This document shows positions 53,200 to 62,717 of a stretch of DNA of 64,000 nt, in pieces. The translations under genes were made by a program, and so were the position numbers. The notes below the pieces were generated by a model. It was given only the letters and a program-made list of their open reading frames with translations, ran no database searches and was not told the origin of the DNA. How positions within the stretch are numbered: the stretch's first letter is position 1; every line of letters starts with the position of its first letter. Source of the stretch: Aquimarina aquimarini. Its GTDB lineage: Bacteria > Bacteroidota > Bacteroidia > Flavobacteriales > Flavobacteriaceae. The stretch spans positions 37,153 to 101,152 of the forward strand of contig NZ_OMKE01000017.1 in assembly GCF_900299535.1 (NCBI RefSeq). Direction: 5' to 3'.

Positions 53200-55386
53200 T
53201 TATCTAGTAAATAACAACTCTCTATATTTGGTCAATGGCCATAATTCATCATCAATCAATAGTTCTAACTTATCACAGCTATACCGAATTTCATCAAACA
53301 AAGGCCTCACTTTGTCGCAATAACTAGAAGCTTTTTTCTCTAGGTCCTCAAGTTTATTAGCTTTTTTTCTAGCCTCAGTCATTTCATTAACTTTTGTATT
53401 GATTTTTCCGATATGTCCAGAAATCTCTTCTATAATCTCCATTTGCTCCTTGGCATATTTTTTAAAATCTTTACCATATAATTCTTTTAATCCAGAAACA
53501 TTATTTATCAGCATGTTTTGATAACGTATTGCTGTTGGAATTACATGGTTTCTTGCAATATCTCCAAGAACTCGGCCTTCTATTTGAATTCTCATCACAT
53601 ATTCTTCTACTTCTATTTCATATCGAGCTTCTGCTTCTATCTTATTCATCACTCCCATCTCTTCAAAAAGCTTCACGTTCTTTTTAGATATCTTTGCTTT
53701 TAAAGCTTCAGGAGTGGTTTTATTATTACTTAACCCTCTCTTTTTCGCTTCTTTTTCCCATTCTTCACCATATCCATTTCCTTCAAAAAGAATATTTTTG
53801 GATTGTTTGATATATTCTCTTAATACATTAAAAATTGCTTCATCTTTTTTGAGTCCTTTTTTATCAATTAATGCATCAACTTCTATCTTAAAATCAACTA
53901 GTTGTTTTGCAACTATTGTATTAAGTATTGTCATCGGGTTTGCACAGTTTGCTTTTGAACCTACTGCTCTGAATTCAAATTTGTTTCCTGTAAAGGCAAA
54001 AGGAGAAGTTCTATTACGATCTGTATTGTCTAGTAATATCTCTGGTATTTTCCCTACAACATTTAATTTTAAATCTGTTTTCTCTTGTGGAGATAATTTA
54101 CCATCTGTCACTCCTTCTAATTCTTTCAGCACTGCTGTCAATTGTTCTCCTATAAACACCGACATAATTGCAGGAGGGGCTTCATTAGCACCCAAACGAT
54201 GATCATTACTAGCAGACGCAATACCTGCTCTCATTAATTCTTCATTTTCATTAATTGCTTTGATTGTATTAATAAAAAATGTTAAAAATTGCAGATTACT
54301 CATAGGAGTCTTTCCTGGCCCTAATAAATTAACCCCTGTATTGGTTGCCAGCGACCAGTTATTATGTTTCCCTGATCCATTTACTCCTGCAAAAGGTTTC
54401 TCATGTAATAAAACCTTTAAATTATGGCGAGTAGCAACTTTATCCATCACATCCATAAGTAAAGAATTATGGTCAACGGCTAAATTTGTTTCTTCATAAA
54501 TAGGAGCAAGCTCAAATTGATTAGGAGCTACTTCATTATGACGTGTTTTTACAGGAATACCAAGTAACATACATTCTGTTTCCAGGTCTCTCATATAGTC
54601 TAAGGCTCTGGTAGGAATACTTCCAAAATAATGATCATCTAGTTGCTGTCCTTTTGCAGGAGAATGCCCCAGTAATGTTCTCCCAGTCATCACAATATCA
54701 GGTCTTGAGTATGCCAATGCACTATCAATCAAGAAATACTCTTGTTCCCATCCTAAAGAGGCATTTACTTTTTTTACATTTTTATCAAAATACTTTGCTA
54801 CCGCTGTAGCAGCATTATCAACTGCTTGCAAAGCTCTCAATAAAGGTGTTTTATAATCTAGTGCTTCTCCTGTATATGCAACAAAAACGGTAGGAATAGA
54901 AAGAGTTGTCCCATAAATAAAGGCAGGAGAAGTAGGATCCCATGCGGTATACCCCCTAGCTTCAAAAGTATTACGAATACCTCCATTAGGAAAAGAAGAT
55001 GCATCTGGTTCTTGTTGAACTAATTGACCTCCTCCAAATTTTTCTATTGCTTGCCCATTACCAATAGTTTCAAAAAATGCATCATGCTTTTCTGCTGTTG
55101 CTCCTGTAAGTGGCTGAAACCAATGAGTATAATGAGTTACTCCTTTAGAAAGGGCCCACTCTTTCATTGCAGATGAAATTTGATCAGCAATCTTACGATC
55201 AATCTTAGAACCATGTTCTATTGCATCCATCACACTATTATAAGCATCTCTTGTTAGGTACTGAAGCATGGTTGTTTGATCAAAAACATTTTCACCAAAC
55301 AACACAGACCGTCGTTCATCTTCTGTAACTAAAACAGGTTCACGATGTAAGGTCTCTTTTAGAGCTTGAAATCTAAGTGTTGACAT
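53200..55386 (-). CDS. glnN: Glutamine synthetase type III
   Basis: GSIII makes glutamine from glutamate and ammonia with ATP, as a dodecamer. The 728-aa length is typical and far above GSI and GSII. Characteristic parts are VTHYTHWFQPLTG at the N-terminus, SLGWEQEYFLID, the NQFELAPIYE region, AGVNGSGKHNNWSLAT, SNDHRLGANEAPPAI and NRTSPFAFTGNKFEFRAVG. The C-terminal helical extension is complete. It is divergently transcribed from a type II enzyme across a 218-base spacer, so both nitrogen-assimilation enzymes could answer the same regulator. Confidence 0.97.
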   Translation of the reverse strand: MSTLRFQALKETLHREPVLVTEDERRSVLFGENVFDQTTMLQYLTRDAYNSVMDAIEHGSKIDRKIADQISSAMKEWALSKGVTHYTHWFQPLTGATAEKHDAFFETIGNGQAIEKFGGGQLVQQEPDASSFPNGGIRNTFEARGYTAWDPTSPAFIYGTTLSIPTVFVAYTGEALDYKTPLLRALQAVDNAATAVAKYFDKNVKKVNASLGWEQEYFLIDSALAYSRPDIVMTGRTLLGHSPAKGQQLDDHYFGSIPTRALDYMRDLETECMLLGIPVKTRHNEVAPNQFELAPIYEETNLAVDHNSLLMDVMDKVATRHNLKVLLHEKPFAGVNGSGKHNNWSLATNTGVNLLGPGKTPMSNLQFLTFFINTIKAINENEELMRAGIASASNDHRLGANEAPPAIMSVFIGEQLTAVLKELEGVTDGKLSPQEKTDLKLNVVGKIPEILLDNTDRNRTSPFAFTGNKFEFRAVGSKANCANPMTILNTIVAKQLVDFKIEVDALIDKKGLKKDEAIFNVLREYIKQSKNILFEGNGYGEEWEKEAKKRGLSNNKTTPEALKAKISKKNVKLFEEMGVMNKIEAEARYEIEVEEYVMRIQIEGRVLGDIARNHVIPTAIRYQNMLINNVSGLKELYGKDFKKYAKEQMEIIEEISGHIGKINTKVNEMTEARKKANKLEDLEKKASSYCDKVRPLFDEIRYSCDKLELLIDDELWPLTKYRELLFTR

Positions 55387-55405
55387 AATTAACTAAGTTT
55401 TTATA

Positions 55406-55413
55406 CAAAGATA
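55406..55413 (-). promoter_or_regulatory. Promoter -7 box of glnN
   Basis: TATCTTTG on the minus strand (55413 to 55406) is a perfect -7 box 19 bases before the ATG at 55386. The -33 element is weak. Confidence 0.5.
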
Positions 55414-55537
55414 AAAGAAGTTTCTATTATAGATATGAAAATTCTTATCTTTTAAATTAACAATTATTCAAAAGACCCTTAAAAAAAACAGGGTATTATC
55501 AAAAATAAGTAATTTTTCAGCTTTCTCACCCCTATTT

Positions 55538-55569
55538 TTTGGGTCTAATGTAAATATAACCTAATTTTG
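55538..55569 (+). promoter_or_regulatory. Promoter of the type II glutamine synthetase
   Basis: TTTG (55538-55541), 20 bases, TAATTTTG (55562-55569): a near-consensus promoter with a leader of about 30 bases. Confidence 0.65.
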
Positions 55570-55604
55570 AAGCTTGTAAGTGTTCAATTTATAAAGCATT
55601 AATT

Positions 55605-56630
55605 ATGAATAAGACTAAATTAGAGTACATTTGGTTAGATGGTTACGAACCAACTGCTAATCTGAGAAGTAAGACAAAAGTTGTAGAAAATTTTAGTGGA
55701 AAGCTTGAAGATTGCCCAATGTGGTCTTTTGATGGGAGTTCTACAAGACAAGCAAAAGGTGGTTCTTCTGACTGCTTACTAAAGCCTGTTGCTATTTATC
55801 CTGATCCTGTAAGAAAAAATGGTTATCTTATTATGACCGAAGTTCTGAATGCTGATGGAACTACTCACCCTTCTAATGCAAGAGCTACCATTGATGATGA
55901 TGACAATGATTTTTGGTTTGGTTTTGAGCAGGAATACTTTATCATGGACAAAAACACTCAATTACCTTTAGGGTTTCCTGTGGGTGGTTATCCAGGTCCT
56001 CAAGGTATGTATTATTGTTCTGTTGGCGGAAGAAATACACACGGAAGAGAGTTTGTTGAGGAACATGCTGACTTATGTATTGCAGCTGGACTTAATTTTG
56101 AAGGTATCAATCAAGAAGTAGCTAGTGGCCAGTGGGAATTTCAATTATTCGCCAAAGGTGCAAAAAAGGCAGGTGATGAAATCTGGATTGCTAGATACTT
56201 ACTCGATCGTTTAACTGAGCACTATGGATATTACATTGATTATCATCCAAAACCAATAAAAGGAGACTGGAATGGTTCTGGAATGCATGCTAATTTTTCT
56301 AATGAACTTTTGAGAACTTGTGGTTCTAAAGAAGTATATGAAACTATTTGTGAAGCATTCAGACCTGTTACCGAAGAGCATATAGCTGTATACGGTGAAT
56401 TTAATGACCAAAGATTGACTGGATTACATGAAACACAATCTATAAATGAATTCTCTTACGGAATATCTGATAGAGGGGCTTCTATAAGAATACCTATCAT
56501 TACTGTAGAGAACGGATGGAAAGGTTGGCTAGAAGATCGTCGTCCTGCTTCTAATGGAGATCCTTATAAGATCGCTGCAAGAATTGTTACTACTGTAAAA
56601 ACCGCAGATGTAACGGCAGTATTAGCATAA
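55605..56630 (+). CDS. glnII: Glutamine synthetase type II (eukaryotic-like)
   Basis: The 341-aa protein matches GSII, the short eukaryotic-type enzyme found in some bacteria. The motifs are LEYIWLDGYEPTANLRSKT, MWSFDGSST, WFGFEQEYFIM, YPGPQGMYYCSVGG, INQEVASGQWEFQ, NGSGMHANFS and ISDRGASIRIP. The beta-grasp and catalytic domains are complete. It lacks the adenylylation loop region of GSI, so it is not expected to be controlled by adenylylation. It is followed by a perfect terminator and is divergent from glnN. Confidence 0.95.
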   Translation: MNKTKLEYIWLDGYEPTANLRSKTKVVENFSGKLEDCPMWSFDGSSTRQAKGGSSDCLLKPVAIYPDPVRKNGYLIMTEVLNADGTTHPSNARATIDDDDNDFWFGFEQEYFIMDKNTQLPLGFPVGGYPGPQGMYYCSVGGRNTHGREFVEEHADLCIAAGLNFEGINQEVASGQWEFQLFAKGAKKAGDEIWIARYLLDRLTEHYGYYIDYHPKPIKGDWNGSGMHANFSNELLRTCGSKEVYETICEAFRPVTEEHIAVYGEFNDQRLTGLHETQSINEFSYGISDRGASIRIPIITVENGWKGWLEDRRPASNGDPYKIAARIVTTVKTADVTAVLA

Positions 56631-56660
56631 AACATCTATTTACCAACTAAATTAAACGCA

Positions 56661-56705
56661 AAAGACACCTTTTTTGGAGTACTCCAAAAAAGGTGTCTTT
56701 TTTTA
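56661..56705 (+). terminator. Terminator after the type II glutamine synthetase
   Basis: A perfect 40-base palindrome (20-bp arms meeting at 56680/56681) ends in a run of T. Confidence 0.92.
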
Positions 56706-56820
56706 TCTCTATTTTTCTTTTTCTTTAAATAAACTACGCACAAAGTATTCGTTTAAAGCAGACCTTTAATTTCAAGATAAGCTTCAAGACATTAAGAACT
56801 CACTTAGTAAACTTATTCTT

Positions 56821-57774
56821 CTATTTCAAAAATACCAAGGCTATAAAAACACAATAAGCGCCAAAGATTAAAATCCCTTTTGTACGACCAAGCACCATTC
56901 TCTTAGGTACAAATGCCAACGGAAGAAGAACCATTGCAAAACCAAGCATCCAGTAAATATTTACATTCATTAATGTCTCATCTTTTACTGCAATTGGCTG
57001 AATTAAAGAGGTTATTCCTAACACAGATGCTATATTAAAAATATTAGACCCAATAAGGTTTCCTAAAGAAATTGCTTTTTCTTGTTTGAGTGCTGCAATA
57101 ACAGATGCTGCTAATTCAGGAACACTTGTTCCTACTGCTATTAAGGTAACTGCTATAACACCTTCACTAATTCCCATATTCACAGCAATAGTTTCTGCTC
57201 CTTTTACCAATAACTCTGATCCAAAATATAATGCGCTACCACCAATGAGTAACCAAATAACAATTTTGAAATTAGATGTTTTCTCTAAAGAATCATCAAC
57301 TTCTTCTACTTCTACAGTAGATGCTTTTCTGGCTCTCCTTATTAATATAATAAGGTATACTAGCAAAGATAACGTCAACATCATTCCTTCTATACGAGTC
57401 AAAACTCCATCATTTTCTAAAACCAAATACAAGGCAAATGACAATAACACCATCACTGGCCAATTAAACTTATAAAAATCTTTATCAATAGCCAGAGGGC
57501 CAATTATTGCTGTGATTCCTAACACTAATCCTATATTAGCTATATTAGACCCTATCACATTACCTAAAGAAATATCTGATAATCCGTCTAATGCTGCCTG
57601 AATACTTACCAGTAATTCTGGTGCAGAAGTTGCAAAAGAAACTACTGTCAACCCAATTACCATACGAGATAATTTAAGTCGAAAAGAAAGTGCGACAGAC
57701 GATCTAACCAAGAATTCTCCCCCTACAACAAGAAGTATCAATCCAATAATAACATAAAATATGCTAGTAATCAT
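56821..57774 (-). CDS. Calcium/sodium antiporter of the CaCA family (YrbG-like)
   Basis: The 317-aa protein has ten to eleven helices in two inverted halves, each with the CaCA alpha-repeat. The first reads VVSFATSAPELLVSIQAA and GNVIGSNIANIGLVLG; the second reads AVGTSVPELAASVIAALK and GNLIGSNIFNIASVLG. The acidic residue in each SAPE/SVPE binds the cation. An upstream in-frame Met at 57825 would add a basic stretch; ATG 57774 (MITSIFYVIIGLILL) matches relatives. It is downstream of the M57 protease gene but separated by a terminator. Confidence 0.93.
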   Translation of the reverse strand: MITSIFYVIIGLILLVVGGEFLVRSSVALSFRLKLSRMVIGLTVVSFATSAPELLVSIQAALDGLSDISLGNVIGSNIANIGLVLGITAIIGPLAIDKDFYKFNWPVMVLLSFALYLVLENDGVLTRIEGMMLTLSLLVYLIILIRRARKASTVEVEEVDDSLEKTSNFKIVIWLLIGGSALYFGSELLVKGAETIAVNMGISEGVIAVTLIAVGTSVPELAASVIAALKQEKAISLGNLIGSNIFNIASVLGITSLIQPIAVKDETLMNVNIYWMLGFAMVLLPLAFVPKRMVLGRTKGILIFGAYCVFIALVFLK

Positions 57775-57828
57775 AAATTTTAATTTTGTTTGCGAAGATA
57801 CTATTATATCAATACTTTTCTTCAAAAA

Positions 57829-57860
57829 AAAATAGCATCCATATTTCAGGATGCTATTTT
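57829..57860 (-). terminator. Terminator after the M57 protease gene
   Basis: A 12-bp perfect stem (AAAATAGCATCC / GGATGCTATTTT) with an eight-base loop, followed by T on the minus strand. Confidence 0.88.
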
Positions 57861-57904
57861 AAAAACAGCTCTATTGTAGCAAATAAAACTAAGTTGTGTG
57901 TATT

Positions 57905-58762
57905 TTAATATAGATATTCTAATGCAACGATATCATATTGTCCAAATTCACCTTCATTATAAGGAAAACATGCATTCATTATCGAGGAAGAATCCTGGCT
58001 GGCTCCTGGAGTTCCAGGAATATAAATAGCTCCTTCGGGAGCAGCCGGCTCTCCACTCTGACCACAAGATTGTCTTGTATTCCAATCTGTATGTCTTAGT
58101 CCAAAACAATGTCCTAATTCATGAGTAAATAATCCTTCTAGTAATTGATCATCACCATGTCTATTTGCGCCTCCATTAATTTTTACTCTCTTAAATGGTT
58201 CTCCTGCTCTAGGAAATCCAGCCACTCCTCTAACTCCATCTTGAGGAATTTCATTAGAGTTTAATTGCGTATAGGCTACAATATCATTTGCTGTAAAATT
58301 TGTAGAAAAAACTAATTCTATCTGAAAACCAATATTAATAGCATTATAATTTGCTACTGCATATTGTAACCCTCTTTGAGCAACAGCACTAAGTCCAAAA
58401 TTATTATTACCATTATACCCTACAACACGATATGTTCTTGGAGTACTCACCAAATTATTAGTTCTATATTGTTTACTCTGTACTCCTCCATGAAGGTCTG
58501 TTCCCATAATCTGATCATATGACATAGAGATATCACCTTCTATAATATACATTTCTTTTTGAGTACCATCTATATCTGTAATTATTTGTTTATGTACTCC
58601 ATTTGAATTATAATGTAACTGTTCTATTTTTGCTAATACTTCTTTAGAAACCTCATTAGATACTTCTTCTGTTGTATCAAAAGAAGATTCTTTTTCACAG
58701 GATATAAAAACAGTTAGAATTACGGCATTAAATAATACCGTAAGGAATTTGAAATTTTTCAT
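57905..58762 (-). CDS. M57-family zinc metalloprotease lipoprotein
   Basis: The 285-aa protein has a lipoprotein signal (Cys22 in VFISCEKE) and a pro-like region rich in E, K and V. The catalytic domain contains the zinc motif HELGHCFGLRHTD, with His214, His218 and His224 as ligands and Glu215 as base, as in the M57/metzincin-like clan. Two later cysteines (RQSCGQSG and MNACFPYNEG) probably bridge. Related proteins are known as dual-action HEIGH metallopeptidases or protease B. The substrate is unknown. Surface or periplasmic location follows from the lipobox. Confidence 0.9.
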   Translation of the reverse strand: MKNFKFLTVLFNAVILTVFISCEKESSFDTTEEVSNEVSKEVLAKIEQLHYNSNGVHKQIITDIDGTQKEMYIIEGDISMSYDQIMGTDLHGGVQSKQYRTNNLVSTPRTYRVVGYNGNNNFGLSAVAQRGLQYAVANYNAINIGFQIELVFSTNFTANDIVAYTQLNSNEIPQDGVRGVAGFPRAGEPFKRVKINGGANRHGDDQLLEGLFTHELGHCFGLRHTDWNTRQSCGQSGEPAAPEGAIYIPGTPGASQDSSSIMNACFPYNEGEFGQYDIVALEYLY

Positions 58763-58943
58763 TGAATTTGTGTTTAAAGTTGTACTAATTTATTTGTATC
58801 CTTTATTAAAATTAAAACACATTACACCAACTGCTTATTTTTTTACATGAACCGTTACTTTTAACACATAAAACCAATAAAATCACAAAACATAAGTCAA
58901 AATTTTAATTCTTTTGTACATTCACGACCCATATAGCACCAAT

Positions 58944-60854
58944 ATGATAATTAAAAAAATAGCTTTTCCACTACTTTTAACACTACTCTGTTTAATTACT
59001 ACTCCTATGTGTTCTAGTAGTATAACAAATGTATATTCAAAAAAAACAACACAAGATTCGATACTCGCTAAACTTATCGGAAATCAACAAAAAGCTACGT
59101 TACTAAATAATACTGATAGCATTATCAAAAGTGAACTAGCCTTATTACGTTATTATACATATACTCAATTAAAAAATACAGAAACTAAAGAGTTCTTTAA
59201 TTTACTTAACTATTGCAAAGACAATAATAAGGCGAATTGTATTATTGAAATTTACTCTATGCTTGCTTTTCATATGCAAAAAAATGATCAGTTTTTAAAA
59301 GCCTTAGAATATTATAATATAGCAGATGAATTATCTCACGGATACCCAAAAGGGAAGTTAAAATGGTCCATCTTACTTAATCAAGGTACATTATTCAGTG
59401 AATTATTAGAACCCGAAATTGCTAGAAAAAAATTTAAAAGATCTTTTACATACATTCAACCTGGTAAAGATCACATGAGAGCTATTTCTTTATTAAACAT
59501 CTCTACTACTTTTGAGAAGACCAACCCTGATTCTATGGCTTACTTTTCTAATCAGGCTATTCAGATACTAGAAAAAAATCCAGATCGTTTTAATTCATTA
59601 GAGATTGCAGCTAATAATGTAGCATACGGCTACATAAGACAAAATAAACTCAAGGAAGCTTCAGAGGTTATTGATAAGTATATTGATCTAGATAATATCT
59701 CTAATAACAAAAAGGAATCTTTTGTGTCGTTTTTTTTCAATACAATGGGAGAGTTAAATTATAAGTTAGGAAATTACGATACGGCTATAGAATATTACAA
59801 AAAATCAATACGCAAAATCAAAAACGAGCACCCTCCTTCTACTATTATGAGTTTAAATGATCTGGCAGAAATCTTTGAGATCAAAGGAGATTTAAAAAAA
59901 TCTGTCTATTATTTAAAAGCAAAAGAAAAGTATCTTCAAAAGTTTAATGAAAATAAACTAAAAAGAGAAATCGCCAGATCAGAGTACAATAAGATTCTCA
60001 AGGAAAAAAATAAATTGATTACAAATCTGGAAACTAAAAATTTAAAAAACAACAAACAGGTTTACAATAGTAAAATTATCGCCTTGAGTTCTGGTATCAT
60101 TACTTTACTATGTGCATTAGTCTTTTTTACTATTTATCAAAAAAGTAGATTAAAAATTTCTCAACTTAATGAAGAAGTAAGTATTACCAGATTGAAATCA
60201 CTACGATCAATAATGAATCCTCATTTCTTATTTAATTCATTTAATACACTACAAAGTTTTATTCTTCAAAAAGATAAATTTGAGGCTAGTGAACATATGA
60301 GAGAGTTATCACAATTGATTCGTAAGGTATTGTCGAACTCTGATAGTTTATACATAAGCTTTCAAGAAGAATTAGAAATTATAAAAACATACATCATTTT
60401 AGAAAACAAAAGATTTGACAATCAATTTAAGCTACATATAGACATTGATCAAAATCTAATTGGACTGAACCCAAAAATACCTTCAATGATCATACAACCT
60501 CATCTGGAAAATGCGGTTACCCATGGGTTAAGCACTAAAAATAAAAAAGAACTAAAACTATCTTTCATAAAAAAACATAACTGTATCCAATGTATTATTG
60601 AAGATAATGGTATTGGAAGAAAAAAAGCTGCTTCGCTAAACAAAAAAGCAAAAAGTAGAAACCATCTGTCTATCGCTTCTGAAAATACTGCCGAAAGAAT
60701 AAAGCTTCTTAAAAAAATAGGTTATAAAGAAACTTCACTAGAGGTTACAGACTTATTAGGCCATACTAATAAACCAAAAGGAACAAGAGTTATTCTTAAT
60801 TTGCCAATTATAGATCACTATCATGAGTACACCACTAAAATGCGTTATCATTGA
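58944..60854 (+). CDS. TPR sensor histidine kinase, LytS/YehU type
   Basis: The 636-aa membrane kinase starts with a signal-like helix. Five or so TPR repeats follow in the periplasm (to about 370; KLGNYDTAIEYYKKSIRKI is the clearest), then one membrane helix (IIALSSGIITLLCALVFF). The cytoplasmic His_kinase domain has His427 in MNPHFLFNSFNTLQ. The ATPase domain has the N-box LENAVTHGL and DNGIGRKKA. The open frame reaches a TTG at 58914, but ATG 58944 fits the signal helix better. It overlaps its response regulator by 32 bases, so the two are coupled. Confidence 0.92.
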   Translation: MIIKKIAFPLLLTLLCLITTPMCSSSITNVYSKKTTQDSILAKLIGNQQKATLLNNTDSIIKSELALLRYYTYTQLKNTETKEFFNLLNYCKDNNKANCIIEIYSMLAFHMQKNDQFLKALEYYNIADELSHGYPKGKLKWSILLNQGTLFSELLEPEIARKKFKRSFTYIQPGKDHMRAISLLNISTTFEKTNPDSMAYFSNQAIQILEKNPDRFNSLEIAANNVAYGYIRQNKLKEASEVIDKYIDLDNISNNKKESFVSFFFNTMGELNYKLGNYDTAIEYYKKSIRKIKNEHPPSTIMSLNDLAEIFEIKGDLKKSVYYLKAKEKYLQKFNENKLKREIARSEYNKILKEKNKLITNLETKNLKNNKQVYNSKIIALSSGIITLLCALVFFTIYQKSRLKISQLNEEVSITRLKSLRSIMNPHFLFNSFNTLQSFILQKDKFEASEHMRELSQLIRKVLSNSDSLYISFQEELEIIKTYIILENKRFDNQFKLHIDIDQNLIGLNPKIPSMIIQPHLENAVTHGLSTKNKKELKLSFIKKHNCIQCIIEDNGIGRKKAASLNKKAKSRNHLSIASENTAERIKLLKKIGYKETSLEVTDLLGHTNKPKGTRVILNLPIIDHYHEYTTKMRYH

Positions 60855-61569
60855 TGACGAAAAAATGGCTCGTAACAGCCTAAAATTATTATTAAACACC
60901 TATTGCCCTCATGTAAAAATCACTGGAGAGGCTTGGGATCAAACATCTATAAAAAAACTATTTAAAGACCAAACTCCTAATGTTGTACTTCTTGACATCC
61001 AATTAGGAAACAGTACTGTTTTTGATATAATCCCTAACCTAGATCGTATAAATTCTAAAATAATTTTTACAACAGCTCATGAGGATTATGCTATCAAAGG
61101 ATATAAATATGATGCTATTGATTATCTGCTAAAACCTATAGATCCAATAGAATTAAAAAAAGCTATAACCAAGGCCTCTCAATTTATCGAAAAAGAAAAA
61201 ACACCTGAAAACAATATAGAAGAAAACTTAAAAGACTTTTTTCAATTAAGAGAATCCTCTCAAATTATACTATCAGATAGCAGAGGTTCTCACGTTATTA
61301 AAGTTAAAGATATTATGTATTGTATTGCAGAGGGTAATTACACTTCTATCATTTTAAATAACCAACCTCAAATGGTGGTTTCTAAAAACCTTAAATTTTT
61401 TGAAGAAAAATTAACTCCTTCCAACTTTTTTAGAATACATAAATCCAACCTAATCAATACTCATTACCTTAAACTACTTAGCAATGATGGAGGGTATATT
61501 GTAATGAGTGACGGAAAAACATTATCTATATCAAGAGATAAAAAGAGAGAACTATTGAATAGAATCTGA
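60823..61569 (+). CDS. LytTR-family response regulator
   Basis: The 248-aa regulator has a receiver domain (VIIDDEKMARNSL, phospho-acceptor Asp58 in VVLLDIQLG, Lys in DYLLKPIDP) and a LytTR DNA-binding domain (about 148-248: IMYCIAEGNYTSI, FRIHKSNLINTHYL). LytTR proteins bind pairs of short direct repeats. It is encoded with its TPR kinase and overlaps it. The genes that follow (a small protein and a plug-tailed exported protein) are candidate targets by position only. Confidence 0.94.
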   Translation: MSTPLKCVIIDDEKMARNSLKLLLNTYCPHVKITGEAWDQTSIKKLFKDQTPNVVLLDIQLGNSTVFDIIPNLDRINSKIIFTTAHEDYAIKGYKYDAIDYLLKPIDPIELKKAITKASQFIEKEKTPENNIEENLKDFFQLRESSQIILSDSRGSHVIKVKDIMYCIAEGNYTSIILNNQPQMVVSKNLKFFEEKLTPSNFFRIHKSNLINTHYLKLLSNDGGYIVMSDGKTLSISRDKKRELLNRI

Positions 61570-61635
61570 TAGATCATCTACATCCAAAAAAAATGACCTC
61601 ACAAAAAAGAGATTCATTTTTTGTATTTTTGAATC

Positions 61636-61788
61636 ATGCAACGACAATTCTTTTCGATTATCGCCAAAATCAATAAAGCAATACTCCCTAGCTTTACAAA
61701 AAGACATTTAGATCTTAGTAAAGCTTCTAAGTTACAACTCCTTATTTTTGGTTGGAGACTTTATGTTACTAAAAGAGCTCTTGGCTGA
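61636..61788 (+). CDS. 50-aa conserved-type small protein
   Basis: A 50-codon frame (MQRQFFSIIAKINKAILPSF, then TKRHLDLSKASKLQLLIFGW, ending TKRALG) runs from ATG 61636 to TGA 61788. It resembles a small flavobacterial family that I recall as sometimes mislabelled SsrA-binding protein; it lacks the SmpB fold and is far too short. A TATTTTTG box sits only five bases before the ATG, so a leaderless message is possible. The protein is basic and amphipathic with a hydrophobic centre. Function is unknown. Confidence 0.65.
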   Translation: MQRQFFSIIAKINKAILPSFTKRHLDLSKASKLQLLIFGWRLYVTKRALG

Positions 61789-61876
61789 TAAAAATATTTT
61801 TTTGCAACATCTCTGTCTATTTTTCGTAATTAAGAAAAAATCAATTGTATTTATAAAAACAACCAAAATTTATAGT

Positions 61877-62662
61877 ATGAAAAAGTGGGTCTTTATTGGG
61901 ATAGGCATACTAGGTATGTTTTCCTTAACATCATTTACAAAACATCAAAATGATTATTTAACCGTTACTCAAAAAAACACTGATGAGGTAACAGCGATAA
62001 TTAAGAAAAACACAACAGAAAAAGAATTGGAGGACATAAAAGGATTCTTTTTAGAAAATGATATTGAATTAATTATTAATAAAATAGATTTTAATAAACA
62101 AAAGGAAATTATTGGTTTAAGTATTGTTTTAAAAAAAGGAAATTCAAAAACTCAATATTCATCTTCCTCTAATACACCAATTTCAGAAATAAAATTAGGC
62201 TACAAAGATGGTGGTTTATACATTACAAACTCAGGAATGTCTGATATTATGGTTTTTAAAAAGCAATCTGGATTCAACAACCCTGCAATGGATATGGATA
62301 GCATCATGAGAGGTCATGGATTTGCTTTTAATTTTAATGATCATATGGATATTCAAAAACTTAAAGATCAAATCATGAAATCCTTTGATTTTGATGAGGA
62401 TGAAAACGGGAACTTTACGTTTAATGGTCAGCATGCTACTCCTTTTCATAACTCAAGATCACAAAAATTTAATTTTGTGGATAACCCTGATATAAATAAG
62501 CTTATTATTATTGATGGTAAAGAAGCTGATTTTGATACTTTAGATAAACTTGCTAAATCAGATAAACTAGCCGAAGTAGATTTTTTAAAACCTACAACTG
62601 CAATTAGTATTTATGGTGACAAAGCAAAAGATGGAGCTATTATTGCAACCACAAAAAAATAG
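61877..62662 (+). CDS. Exported protein with TonB-plug-like C-terminal motif
   Basis: The 261-aa protein has a signal peptide (MKKWVFIGIGILGMFSLTSF). An alpha-beta unit follows (TTEKELEDIKGFFLENDIELI, then NKQKEIIGLSIVLKKGN) like the region found after the membrane part of flavobacterial BlaR1/M56 proteins. The end KPTTAISIYGDKAKDGAIIATTKK (given only in its core) is the YG-x-K-x-x-x-G-x-I-x-x-x-T motif of TonB-receptor plug domains. There is no barrel. The frame is open to 61748 but the region before ATG 61877 overlaps the small gene and has no promoter. It may bind an M56-type receptor or the TonB system (inference). Confidence 0.75.
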   Translation: MKKWVFIGIGILGMFSLTSFTKHQNDYLTVTQKNTDEVTAIIKKNTTEKELEDIKGFFLENDIELIINKIDFNKQKEIIGLSIVLKKGNSKTQYSSSSNTPISEIKLGYKDGGLYITNSGMSDIMVFKKQSGFNNPAMDMDSIMRGHGFAFNFNDHMDIQKLKDQIMKSFDFDEDENGNFTFNGQHATPFHNSRSQKFNFVDNPDINKLIIIDGKEADFDTLDKLAKSDKLAEVDFLKPTTAISIYGDKAKDGAIIATTKK

Positions 62663-62688
62663 AAAATAATTCTAGTATATTATTTAGT

Positions 62689-62717
62689 AGCCTTCATAAA
62701 AATGAAGGCTTTTTTTT
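62689..62717. terminator. Terminator between the plug-tailed gene and apt
   Basis: A 9-bp perfect stem AGCCTTCAT / ATGAAGGCT with loop AAAA and eight T. It touches the apt stop codon. Confidence 0.88.

Noticed and set aside
53714..54202. A 162-codon plus-strand frame opposite glnN
   Set aside because: It lies entirely within a certain glnN gene, has a low-complexity Ser/Leu/Phe composition and matches no family.
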